Assembly (NCBI GenBank): GCA_020830965.2
Contig: JACCFC020000008.1
Coordinates: 68,749 to 132,748, forward strand
Reading direction: 5' to 3'
Length of the DNA: 64,000 bases
Origin: Neisseriaceae bacterium TC5R-5
Lineage (GTDB): Bacteria > Pseudomonadota > Gammaproteobacteria > Burkholderiales > Chromobacteriaceae
How positions within the stretch are numbered: the stretch's first letter is position 1; each line of letters starts with the position of its first letter. The notes under the pieces are model-generated. The model was not told where the DNA came from, did no database searches, and saw nothing but the letters and a program-made list of their open reading frames with translations. Positions 37,363-45,431 of the stretch are shown piece after piece. Both the position numbers and the translations under genes were made by a program.

Positions 37363-37917
37363 ATGAAAACCCTTGTTATTGTCAGTCATCCTGATATTCA
37401 ACAATCCAGAGTTAATAAGTGCTGGCTTGCCGCTTTAGCTAAACAAAACGACGAAAATATCACCGTACACAATTTATATTTAGAATATAAAAATGAAGAA
37501 ATTGATGTGGCACGAGAACAAGCGTTACTAGCTAGTCACGAGCACATTGTTTTTCAGTTTCCCTTTTATTGGTTTAGCTATCCGCCCTTATTAAAAAAAT
37601 GGTTTGATCAGGTATTAACGGAGGAGTTTGCTTTCGGTCGCCATATTGAAAACCGCCGAATGACCGCTAAAGCAATCAGTTTTGCTATTTCTACCGGTAT
37701 TAAAGAGGCAGACTTTTCTGCGCAAGGGCGTTATCGCTTCACCATGGAAGAGTTGCTACGTCCTTTTGCGCTTATTTGCCAATATATTGATGCCAACTAT
37801 CTACCTGGTTTTGTGCTGCATGGTGCTGAATATGATTTGTCTGATCACCAGTTAGAGCAGAGTGCTGTTGACTATCTACAACACCTGCAACAGTTAAGAC
37901 GCACTCTCAAGGCTTAG
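37363..37917 (+). CDS. Flavodoxin-fold NAD(P)H oxidoreductase (quinone-reductase type)
   Basis: A 184-residue flavoprotein of the NQO1/KefF/MdaB superfamily. It begins MKTLVIVSHPDIQQSRVN, has HIVFQFPFYWFSYPPLLKKW (FMN/FAD site) and EFAFGR. It probably reduces quinones or other electrophiles with two electrons from NAD(P)H. I chose the ATG at 37363, preceded by GGAAA; the longer frame from 37321 runs through the operator. Its DNA looks more A/T-rich than its neighbours. The TAG stop (37915-37917) runs directly into repeat R4. Confidence 0.88.
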   Translation: MKTLVIVSHPDIQQSRVNKCWLAALAKQNDENITVHNLYLEYKNEEIDVAREQALLASHEHIVFQFPFYWFSYPPLLKKWFDQVLTEEFAFGRHIENRRMTAKAISFAISTGIKEADFSAQGRYRFTMEELLRPFALICQYIDANYLPGFVLHGAEYDLSDHQLEQSAVDYLQHLQQLRRTLKA

Positions 37918-38029
37918 CGCCGCGAACACCCCCCCTGATCCAGCGTTGTACTTCCTTGCCGTAGCACTGCTACTGCCTGCGTCGGCGTGTCTTGGCTCAG
38001 GGGTTCTTCGAGGTTTTGTTAGCAGCCCT
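37916..38029 (+). repeat. Correia-like 114-bp element, copy R4
   Basis: Left end AGCGCCGCGAACACCC (37916-37931); right end TTTTGTTAGCAGCCCT (38014-38029). The core has CCTTGCCGTAGCACTGCTAC and CTGCGTCGGCG. It lies between two convergent genes and supplies stop codons to both: the TAG of the oxidoreductase at its left end and the TAA of gmhA inside its right repeat. Confidence 0.8.
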
Positions 38030-38654
38030 TAGCAGGAGGAGAGGCAGCGGCTTTGGCATCGGCTTCGCTCAAGTAGTTTTCTGGGCAGAAGTGACGCTCA
38101 ATCAGCTCAATCAGTATATGCAGTACCTTGATATGCAGCTCTTGCACGCGGTCGGCAAACTCGCCGCCGGGGGTGACAATCTGGATGTCTGCCAAGGTTT
38201 GCAGCTTATTAGCCGCTCGGCCCGTAAGAATGATGGTAGTTAAGCCCATCTCACGCGCTGTTTCGGCGGCCTTGATCACATTTGGGCTATTACCACTGGT
38301 GCTAAGAGCAATAAGGACATCGTCACGGCGGGCGTGGCTTTCCAGGTAGCGGGAGAAGATGTAGTCGTAACCGAAATCATTGGCGACACAGCTGATATGG
38401 CTGGCATCGGCAATGGCTATCGCAGCCAGGCCACGTCGATTTTTGCGATAGCGGCCTGTTAGCTCTTCAGCAAAATGCATGGCATCGCACATGGAGCCGC
38501 CGTTACCGCAGGAAAAAATGCGGCCACCGGCTTGTAAACTATTAATCAATAGGCCTGCTGCGGCTTCAATGTCGGCGAGGGTGGCGGGATTGGCCAGCAG
38601 ATTAGTCAGGGCCAGTTGGGCTTCTTGCAAACTAGCCTGTATGTGTTTCAGCAT
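38019..38654 (-). CDS. gmhA: Phosphoheptose isomerase (SIS domain)
   Basis: A 211-residue SIS-domain protein very like E. coli GmhA (192 residues): [53 protein letters not shown] and [17 protein letters not shown]. It converts sedoheptulose 7-phosphate to D-glycero-D-manno-heptose 7-phosphate for lipopolysaccharide inner core. The related DiaA is an alternative name used in annotation, but the GmhA motifs fit better. The C-terminus is about 15-20 residues longer than usual. Its last residues (KGC) and stop are encoded by repeat R4, suggesting the original stop was replaced. Confidence 0.88.
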   Translation of the reverse strand: MLKHIQASLQEAQLALTNLLANPATLADIEAAAGLLINSLQAGGRIFSCGNGGSMCDAMHFAEELTGRYRKNRRGLAAIAIADASHISCVANDFGYDYIFSRYLESHARRDDVLIALSTSGNSPNVIKAAETAREMGLTTIILTGRAANKLQTLADIQIVTPGGEFADRVQELHIKVLHILIELIERHFCPENYLSEADAKAAASPPAKGC

Positions 38655-38669
38655 TATTTTGCTTTCTTA

Positions 38670-39128
38670 TTAATGGTTATGGCCGGGCTCATCTTTTTGC
38701 ACTATCACTTCTACGGTTATCGCGCCTGCTTTTGCAAACTTCAGCGTTAAGGGGAAGCGGTCGCCTACCGTCAGCGCTTGTTTGAGGCCGATGAGCATGA
38801 TGTGGTAGCCACCAGGCTCAAACCCAACTTCCTTGCCTGCCGCGATGCTAACGCCTCCCGTGACTTCGCGCATACGCATCACGCCATTATCGTGAAGGTG
38901 ACTATGCAGCTCAGCACTTTGGGCGCGCGGCGTGCTGGCAGCGATTAGCTTATCGTCCACCTTGCCTTTATTGCTCAGTTTCAGATAAACCGCGCCGGTA
39001 GGGCTGCTTGTCGGCATGGCGCGGCTCCATGGATGATCAATCTCTAAGCCTCGCAGTTTATAGCTCTGTGCGCTGGCCAGGCTGATCGTGCCCAGGCTGA
39101 GGAGTAGGGCTAATAGGTATTTCATCAT
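38670..39128 (-). CDS. PCu(A)C periplasmic copper chaperone
   Basis: A 152-residue secreted protein. An N-terminal signal peptide (about 1-20, MMKYLLALLLSLGTISLASA) is followed by the PCuAC domain: HPWSRAMPTSS, GAVYLKLSN, ELHSHLHDNGVMRMREV and EPGGYHIMLIGL. The spaced His and Met residues are the Cu(I) ligands; the C-terminus GHNH adds more. The family delivers copper to cytochrome oxidase. It is 15 bp upstream of gmhA on the same strand and may be cotranscribed. No Sco gene is adjacent. Confidence 0.9.
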   Translation of the reverse strand: MMKYLLALLLSLGTISLASAQSYKLRGLEIDHPWSRAMPTSSPTGAVYLKLSNKGKVDDKLIAASTPRAQSAELHSHLHDNGVMRMREVTGGVSIAAGKEVGFEPGGYHIMLIGLKQALTVGDRFPLTLKFAKAGAITVEVIVQKDEPGHNH

Positions 39129-39154
39129 GTTTTCCTTTCGCTAACAGAGGGAGC

Positions 39155-40492
39155 TTAGCGCTTACAACGGTAGCCCAACCACAACAGTAGTAGCCAGACC
39201 GGTAGCACATAGACCGAAATCGCTGCGCCGGGCGTGAATAATAAAATCCCTAGAATCATCACGACAAAGCCCAGGCAGAGCCAGTTACTGAAGGGTGACA
39301 GCAAGGCTTTGAATACCATGGTTTCCGTGGTTTTGGCCTGGCGAAATTTCAGATGAGTAAGGCTGATGATGGCCCAGTTGAGCACGAGTGCCGAGACCAC
39401 CAACGACATCAGAATGCCCAACGCTTTATCGGGCAGGACATAGTTCAAAATAACACAGGTGAAAGTGGCCAGCGCGGAAACCAAGGTGGCCGTTACCGGT
39501 ACGCCGCGTGTATCCAGTCGCATCAGGCGTTTGGGGGCATTACCCTGTTTGGCCAGCGCATACAGCATACGGCTATTGGCATAGACACAGCTGTTGTAGA
39601 CCGATAGAGCGGCGGTGAGGACGACAAAATTCAACAGGTTGGCCGTTAAAGAGGCACCGATTTGTTCAAAAATCATCACAAAGGGGCTGCCGCCGGTAGC
39701 CACTTTGCTCCAGGGGTAGAGCGATAGCAATACCAGCAAAGAGCCAATGTAGAAGATCAGTATCCGATAGATAATCTGGTTGACGGCTTTAGGAATGGTT
39801 TTTTGTGGATTATCAGTTTCCGCTGCCGTCATTCCGATTAATTCCAAGCCACCAAAAGAAAACATGATGATGGCCAGCGACATGAAGAAGCCATGAAAAC
39901 CATGCGGAAAGAAGCCCCCATCGCGCCATAAATTACTGACGCTGGCCTGCGGGCCGCCATGGCCACTCAGTAAGAGGTAGCCGCCAAAAGCGATCATGGC
40001 GCTGACTGCGACGATTTTGATCAAGGCAAACCAGAATTCGGTTTCACCATACACTTTGACATTGGTCAGGTTGATGGCATTGATTGAGAGAAAGCAGATC
40101 AGCACCGATAGCCAGGCCGGAACGTGTGGCCACCAGTATTGAATATATTTCCCGACGGCCGTGAGCTCTGCCATGCTGACCAGCACGTATAACACCCAGT
40201 AGTTCCAACCGGATAAGAAGCCAGCAAATTTGCCCCAGTAGCGATAAGCAAAGTGGCTGAAAGAGCCTGCTACCGGTTCCTGTGCAATCATTTCGCCCAG
40301 TTGCCGCATAATCAGAAAGGCAATTAGGCCGCCCACGGCATAACCCAAAATGATGGATGGCCCAGCTAGTTGCAGGATGCTGCCCGAGCCCATGAATAAG
40401 CCGGTACCTACCGCACTGCCCAGTGCAATCAACTGAATGTGTCGGTTTTTCAAGCCACGCTTCAGCTCTGTTTGCTGGTAAACATCCGTCAA
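39155..40492 (-). CDS. APC/AAT-family amino acid permease (AroP-like)
   Basis: A 445-residue, about 12-TM inner-membrane permease. The family signature GSAVGTGLFMGSG lies near residue 25; FSFGGLELIGMTAAE and VYNSCVYANSRMLYALA follow. It imports an amino acid by proton symport. Similarity is to the AroP/PheP/ProY group, but the substrate cannot be settled. The start is a TTG, supported by GGAG 8 nt upstream; no in-frame ATG is available near the conserved N-terminus KRGLKNRHIQLIALG. It is divergent from the peptide-binding protein gene. Confidence 0.88.
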   Translation of the reverse strand: MTDVYQQTELKRGLKNRHIQLIALGSAVGTGLFMGSGSILQLAGPSIILGYAVGGLIAFLIMRQLGEMIAQEPVAGSFSHFAYRYWGKFAGFLSGWNYWVLYVLVSMAELTAVGKYIQYWWPHVPAWLSVLICFLSINAINLTNVKVYGETEFWFALIKIVAVSAMIAFGGYLLLSGHGGPQASVSNLWRDGGFFPHGFHGFFMSLAIIMFSFGGLELIGMTAAETDNPQKTIPKAVNQIIYRILIFYIGSLLVLLSLYPWSKVATGGSPFVMIFEQIGASLTANLLNFVVLTAALSVYNSCVYANSRMLYALAKQGNAPKRLMRLDTRGVPVTATLVSALATFTCVILNYVLPDKALGILMSLVVSALVLNWAIISLTHLKFRQAKTTETMVFKALLSPFSNWLCLGFVVMILGILLFTPGAAISVYVLPVWLLLLWLGYRCKR

Positions 40493-40623
40493 AATAATTA
40501 CTCCGTCAAAAAATCTGAAAAAGCTTAACCCAAGCGTGAGCTAAGGGTCTAGTACTGTGCCGGCGAGAAGCCGGATTTTTGGCGAATGCGGGGCGGGTGC
40601 TAGCAGGTGTTTGTTTTTTTGCT

Positions 40624-40652
40624 TTGTTCGCTTAAGCTGTGTGACATATTTT
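40624..40652 (+). promoter_or_regulatory. Promoter of the peptide-binding protein gene
   Basis: TTGTTC (40624-40629), a 17-bp spacer and TATTTT (40647-40652), giving a leader of about 32 nt. A small CCGGC/GCCGG hairpin followed by ATTTTT lies at 40560-40580 in the same gap; its role is unclear. Confidence 0.5.
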
Positions 40653-40690
40653 GCTTGGCTTTTTTTAATTGAGATGATGGGAGAGTGCGG

Positions 40691-42274
40691 ATGAATCTTA
40701 AATTGCTTGCCCTAGTGTGTGCTGTTTTATCGCCGCTGGCCTTAGCAGCGAAACCGTTGACCGTCTGTACCGAGGCCAATCCGGAAGGCTTTGATGTGGT
40801 GCAGTACAACTCCTTGGTGACCACGAATGCATCGGCCGATGTGCTGATGGACAGGCTGGTGGAGTACGATGCTGCTAAGCAACAGGTGGTGCCGGGTCTG
40901 GCCTCTCAGTGGCAGGTGAGTGCCGATGGCTTGAGCTATACCTTTACATTGCGTCCAAATGTGAGCTTTCACCGCACGGCCTTTTTCAAGCCAGGTCGGC
41001 AGTTGAATGCGGATGATGTGGTGTTTACCTTTGAGCGCATGCTCAGTCCGGCCCATCCTTGGTATAAAACGGCAGCCAATGGTTATCCGCACGCGCAGGC
41101 GATGCAGTTTCCAAGACTCATTAAATCGGTCAAAAAAATCGATGCAAAGACCGTCCGTTTCGATCTTAACTACCCGGAAGCTACGTTTTTATCGAGTTTG
41201 AGCATGGGCTTTGCTTCGATCTATTCGGCCGAGTACGCCCAGCAGCTATTCAGTGCAGGTAAACAGGCTGAGATGAATAGTAAGCCGGTGGGTACCGGGC
41301 CTTTTATCTTTAAGAGCTTCCAGAAAGATGCCGTGGTGCGTTACGACGTTAATACCGCGTATTGGGCCGGGGCACCTAAGGTGAGTGGCTTGGTGTATGC
41401 GATTACGCCGGATACTGCGGTTCGGATACAAAAGCTGAAAGCAGGAGAGTGTCAGATAGCCTTATCTCCCAAGCCACAGGATATAGGTGGGCTTAAACAG
41501 GATAAACGGGTGCAAGTGCTACATACCCCGGCCTTTATGACGGCCTTTGTGGCGTTTAACAGTCAGAAGAAACCATTTAATAATCCTTTGGTGCGTCAGG
41601 CAATCAATATGTCTTTTGATCGGGCCACCTATCTGAAAACCGTGTTTGATAATACTGCTACTGCGGCACATTCCATTTATCCTCCGAATACGTGGAGTTA
41701 TAAGCATTCTTTGCGCCCTTATCCTTATGACCCGGCACAAGCCAAAAAACTGTTGGCGCAAGCAGGCTACCCGAATGGTTTTAAGACCTCTGTATGGGTA
41801 CGTCCCAGCGGTAGCACTCTGAATCCTAACCCCAAGCAGGGCGCAGAATTATTGCAGGCAGACTTGGCCAAGATCGGTATCAAACTTGATATTAAGGTCA
41901 TTGAATGGGGGGAGCTGATTAAGCGGGGTAAGGCCGGTGAGCATGAGCTGCTGTTCATGGGCTGGGCGGGTGATAATGGCGACCCGGATAATTTCCTGAC
42001 GCCGCAGTTTTCTTGTTCTGCGGTGAAATCCGGCACGAACTTCGCCCGTTACTGTGAGAGTAGGTTGGATAAATTGATCAGTGACGGCAAAAGAAGCAGT
42101 GATTTTGCCGCTCGTGCCAAGTTATATCAAAGTGCACAGCAACTGATTCGCGATCAGGCCTTATGGTTACCGCTAGCCCACCCAACTGCTTATGTTTTAG
42201 CGCGGACGAATGTCTTTGGCTATGCGGTTAATCCGTTTGGGCGGGTTAACTTTAGTCGGGTAACAGTTAATTAA
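40691..42274 (+). CDS. ABC transporter periplasmic peptide-binding protein (DppA/OppA family)
   Basis: A 527-residue secreted protein with a signal peptide (MNLKLLALVCAVLSPLALAA) and the SBP_bac_5 fold. It shows VCTEANPEGFDVVQYNS, LNADDVVFTFERML, GTGPFIFKSFQKD and MGWAGDNGDPDNFL. Closest in pattern to dipeptide-binding DppA. GGGAG lies 7 nt before the ATG at 40691; a GTG two codons earlier is the alternative. No permease or ATPase gene is adjacent, and a terminator follows, so it is an orphan receptor that must use a transporter encoded elsewhere. Confidence 0.9.
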   Translation: MNLKLLALVCAVLSPLALAAKPLTVCTEANPEGFDVVQYNSLVTTNASADVLMDRLVEYDAAKQQVVPGLASQWQVSADGLSYTFTLRPNVSFHRTAFFKPGRQLNADDVVFTFERMLSPAHPWYKTAANGYPHAQAMQFPRLIKSVKKIDAKTVRFDLNYPEATFLSSLSMGFASIYSAEYAQQLFSAGKQAEMNSKPVGTGPFIFKSFQKDAVVRYDVNTAYWAGAPKVSGLVYAITPDTAVRIQKLKAGECQIALSPKPQDIGGLKQDKRVQVLHTPAFMTAFVAFNSQKKPFNNPLVRQAINMSFDRATYLKTVFDNTATAAHSIYPPNTWSYKHSLRPYPYDPAQAKKLLAQAGYPNGFKTSVWVRPSGSTLNPNPKQGAELLQADLAKIGIKLDIKVIEWGELIKRGKAGEHELLFMGWAGDNGDPDNFLTPQFSCSAVKSGTNFARYCESRLDKLISDGKRSSDFAARAKLYQSAQQLIRDQALWLPLAHPTAYVLARTNVFGYAVNPFGRVNFSRVTVN

Positions 42275-42292
42275 AACAAAGATTAAAATAAC

Positions 42293-42329
42293 GGCCATGC
42301 CACATTAGTAGGTGGCATGGCCTATTTTT
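42293..42329 (+). terminator. Terminator after the peptide-binding protein gene
   Basis: GGCCATGCCAC (42293-42303) and GTGGCATGGCC (42312-42322) form a perfect 11-bp stem followed by TATTTTTA. Confidence 0.88.
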
Positions 42330-42360
42330 ATTGTGAATAGTCATTATTAGTGAGGAAATT

Positions 42361-42921
42361 ATGGAGCTTTTTGAAAAAGAATTATCGTCTGAATTAGTTT
42401 ATCAAGGCAGTTTCCTCAAAGTATATAAGGACAGGGTAGCATTACCGGACGAACATATTTCTACGCGTGAGTATATTCAACATCCGGGTGCGGTGGCGAT
42501 TTTGGCGCTGACAGCGGGTGGAGAGTTGATATTGGAGCGGCAGTATCGTTATCCGGCGCGGTGCGTGTTTATCGAAATACCGGCAGGCAAAATTGATGCA
42601 GGAGAGGCGCCATTAAGCACTGCTCAGCGCGAGTTATTAGAGGAAACCGGTTATAGCGCAGCAAGCTGGACTTATCTTGGCAGCGCCCATCCTTGTATTG
42701 CCTATTCCGACGAGATGATTAGTTATTATGTGGCAGAAGACTTAACTTTTAGCGCCCGGCAATTAGATGAAGGTGAGTTCTTGGAGGTTTTTACCCAACC
42801 GGTGGAACAAGTGCTGGCGATGGCATTGACAGGAGAAATTTGTGATAGCAAGTCTATTGTTGGTTTGCACTGGTTGGCCGCTTACCTAGCAGGAAAAATG
42901 CCGGTTGTTAATAGTCGCTAA
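42361..42921 (+). CDS. nudF: Nudix hydrolase, ADP-ribose pyrophosphatase type
   Basis: A 186-residue Nudix protein. The Nudix box is complete: G-x5-E-x7-REL-x-EE-x-GY in GKIDAGEAPLSTAQRELLEE. The upstream ERQYRYP and FIEIPAGK motifs are typical of ADP-ribose pyrophosphatases, which hydrolyse ADP-ribose to AMP and ribose 5-phosphate. GAGGA precedes the ATG. The last codons and the TAA stop (42919-42921) lie inside the left end of repeat R5, so the native C-terminus has probably been altered slightly. Confidence 0.88.
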   Translation: MELFEKELSSELVYQGSFLKVYKDRVALPDEHISTREYIQHPGAVAILALTAGGELILERQYRYPARCVFIEIPAGKIDAGEAPLSTAQRELLEETGYSAASWTYLGSAHPCIAYSDEMISYYVAEDLTFSARQLDEGEFLEVFTQPVEQVLAMALTGEICDSKSIVGLHWLAAYLAGKMPVVNSR

Positions 42922-43024
42922 CAAATCCCCTGATCCAGCGTTGTGCCTCCTTGTAGTAATACTGATATTGCTTGCGCCGGGGGGCCTCGGCTCAGGGACT
43001 CTTCGAGCTTTTGTTAGCGGTTCT
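42911..43024 (+). repeat. Correia-like 114-bp element, copy R5
   Basis: Left end ATAGTCGCTAACAAAT (42911-42926) and right end TTTTGTTAGCGGTTCT (43009-43024). The interior is more diverged than in R1, but keeps CCCCTGATCCAGCGTTG and CGGCTCAGGGACTCTTCGAG. The nudF stop codon is the TAA of its GCTAAC motif. Confidence 0.8.
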
Positions 43025-43181
43025 AACGTTTGGGGTTTAATTTAATTTTATATTGAAATTACACTTATCGATATTTAAATAAAGATATTGTTTTTATTGA
43101 TTTATTTCAATCATAGTTGGCTTGTGTGTGTATGAAATTTATTTAGTTACAAAAAATAGCTGGCTTATTCTCTCCTGTTTC

Positions 43182-43280
43182 CAATACTTAGTATTGAAAG
43201 CGATATTAATTCTCTCTATTTTTTTGTGAGAGATCACTTTTGTTCTACTAAGTTGCGCGCTTATGCTATACCCATAATAA
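43182..43280 (+). promoter_or_regulatory. Control region of the prkA operon
   Basis: The 356 bp between R5 and prkA is AT-rich and has no gene. It holds a perfect palindrome CAATACTTAGTATTG (43182-43196), a TCTCTC/GAGAGA hairpin (43211-43233) and a possible promoter TTGCGC-16-TAATAA (43253-43280). The sequence CTATACC (43266-43272) resembles a sigma-S -10 element, which would suit a starvation-induced operon. Confidence 0.4.
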
Positions 43281-43380
43281 AGATAGAGCGTACATGGGGT
43301 TAACATTTTAAATTCAGCAAGGGGAGTGACGAATGCCAGTAGGCTTCGTGCTCGCCACCGCTATCAGCCAGGAGAGAGCC

Positions 43381-45309
43381 ATGAGCCCGGATATCTTCAG
43401 TCACTACGCTGCTCGTTACGATAAAACTCGTGAGGAGGAGTACACCATCCAGGAATACCTAGACCTTTGCAAAAAAAATGCTGGTGCTTATGCCAGCGCT
43501 GCTGAGCGTATGCTGGCTGCCATTGGTGAGCCAGAGCTGGTGGATACGCGTCACGACTCCCGTTTATCTCGCATTTTTTCCAATAAGGTGATCAAGGTCT
43601 ACCCGGCGTTCCGTGAGTTTTATGGAACGGAAGAGGTGATCGAGCAAGTGGTGTCTTACTTCCGCCATGCGGCGCAAGGTCTGGAAGAGAAGAAGCAGAT
43701 CCTGTATTTGCTTGGCCCGGTTGGTGGCGGTAAGTCTTCTATTGCCGAAAAGCTGAAAGAATTGATGGAGCTGGTGCCTTTCTATTGTCTGAAAGGCAGC
43801 CCGGTGAACGAGTCGCCATTGGCTTTGTTTAATTCGGATGAAGATGGTGCGCTGTTGGAGGAGCAGTACGGAATTCCGAGCCGCTACCTGAAAAGTATTC
43901 CCAGCCCATGGGCGGTGAAGCGGTTGCATGAGTTTAATGGTGATATTGGCCAGTTCCGGGTAGTTAAGCGCTATCCATCGGTGCTGAAGCAGATTGCCGT
44001 AGCGAAAACCGAGCCTGGCGATGAGAACAATCAGGATATTTCTTCTCTGGTGGGTAAGGTCGATATTCGTAAGCTGGAAAAATACGCGCAGGATGATCCG
44101 GATGCCTATAGCTATTCTGGTGGCTTGTGTCTGGCCAATCAGGGGCTGTTGGAATTTGTGGAAATGTTTAAGGCGCCGATCAAGGTATTACACCCCTTGC
44201 TGACGGCTACCCAGGAAGGAAACTTCAAGGGGACCGAGGGTTTTGGTGCGATTCCATTCGAAGGCATTATCCTGGCGCACTCAAACGAGTCGGAATGGAA
44301 GCAGTTCCGTAATAACAAGAATAATGAAGCGTTTTTAGACCGTATCTATATCGTCAAAGTGCCGTACTGCTTGCGGGTGACTGACGAAATCAAGATTTAT
44401 GAAAAGCTGGTGCGTAATTCGTCCTTAGGGCATGCCCCGTGTGCCCCTGGGACGCTGAAAATGATGGGTCAGTTTGCAGTATTGTCGCGCCTGAAGGACC
44501 CGGAAAACTCCAGCCTGTACAGCAAGATGATGGTGTATGACGGCGATAATCTGAAAGATACCGATCCTAAGGCGAAGTCTTTGCAGGAGTATCGCGATTA
44601 TGCCGGTGTGGATGAGGGTATGAATGGTCTGTCTACTCGCTTTGCCTACAAGATTTTATCGAAGGTATTTAACTTCGATCACAGTGAAGTCGCGGCTAAT
44701 CCCGTGCATTTGCTGTATGTGATTGAGCAGCAGGTGGAGCGTGAGCAGTTTCCGGCAGAAACCGAGCAAAAATATCTGACCTTCTTGAAAGAGTATCTGG
44801 CGCCTAAGTATGTCGAGTTTATTGGTAAGGAGATTCAGACGGCTTATTTGGAAAGCTACTCGGAATATGGCCAGAATATTTTTGATCGCTACGTCAGCTT
44901 TGCCGACTTCTGGATTCAGGATCAGGAATATCGTGATCAAGATACCGGCGAGATTTTTGATCGAACCTCGTTGAATTCTGAATTGGAGAAAATAGAAAAG
45001 CCGGCGGGCATCTCCAACCCGAAAGACTTCCGTAACGAGATTGTGAACTTTGTGCTGCGTGCCCGGGCCAACAATGGCGGTAAAAACCCGGCCTGGACCA
45101 GTTACGAGAAGTTGCGCACGGTGATTGAGAAGAAAATGTTCTCCAATACGGAAGAGCTGTTGCCGGTGATTTCGTTTAATGCCAAAGCCAGTGCTGAAGA
45201 TGCCAAGAAGCACGAAGACTTTGTCAACCGTATGGTGGAGAAAGGGTATACCGCCAAGCAGGTACGCTTACTGTGCGAATGGTATCTGCGTGTACGCAAA
45301 TCGTCCTAA
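43381..45309 (+). CDS. prkA: PrkA-type serine protein kinase (YeaG)
   Basis: A 642-residue protein with an AAA+ N-terminal domain (Walker A GPVGGGKSS at 112-120) and a C-terminal PrkA kinase-like domain. It starts MSPDIFSHYAARYDKTREEE, matching the family, with AGGAGAG just upstream. A second in-frame ATG at 43333 has its own GGGGAG site, giving a possible 16-residue longer form. In enterobacteria YeaG acts with YeaH in nitrogen-starvation and stationary-phase responses. It is first in prkA-yeaH-spoVR. Confidence 0.95.
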   Translation: MSPDIFSHYAARYDKTREEEYTIQEYLDLCKKNAGAYASAAERMLAAIGEPELVDTRHDSRLSRIFSNKVIKVYPAFREFYGTEEVIEQVVSYFRHAAQGLEEKKQILYLLGPVGGGKSSIAEKLKELMELVPFYCLKGSPVNESPLALFNSDEDGALLEEQYGIPSRYLKSIPSPWAVKRLHEFNGDIGQFRVVKRYPSVLKQIAVAKTEPGDENNQDISSLVGKVDIRKLEKYAQDDPDAYSYSGGLCLANQGLLEFVEMFKAPIKVLHPLLTATQEGNFKGTEGFGAIPFEGIILAHSNESEWKQFRNNKNNEAFLDRIYIVKVPYCLRVTDEIKIYEKLVRNSSLGHAPCAPGTLKMMGQFAVLSRLKDPENSSLYSKMMVYDGDNLKDTDPKAKSLQEYRDYAGVDEGMNGLSTRFAYKILSKVFNFDHSEVAANPVHLLYVIEQQVEREQFPAETEQKYLTFLKEYLAPKYVEFIGKEIQTAYLESYSEYGQNIFDRYVSFADFWIQDQEYRDQDTGEIFDRTSLNSELEKIEKPAGISNPKDFRNEIVNFVLRARANNGGKNPAWTSYEKLRTVIEKKMFSNTEELLPVISFNAKASAEDAKKHEDFVNRMVEKGYTAKQVRLLCEWYLRVRKSS

Positions 45310-45431
45310 GCCACAGAGAGTCTGCCCCTGGCGGCTCTCGGCCGTGGGGGTGGTGACAGTGACCAGAGTCCAAGCCCGGTGCTGGACAGTTTTGTTGGCT
45401 GTGCTGGGCTTAGGATAGGAGCAAGGTGCTT

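Noticed and set aside
36821..43024. The 114-bp repeats as integron attC sites
   Set aside because: They have inverted GCTAAC/GTTAGC ends after genes, like attC, but the right end GTTAGCG breaks the GTTRRRY core. Copies flank conserved chromosomal genes in both orientations, and no integrase is visible.
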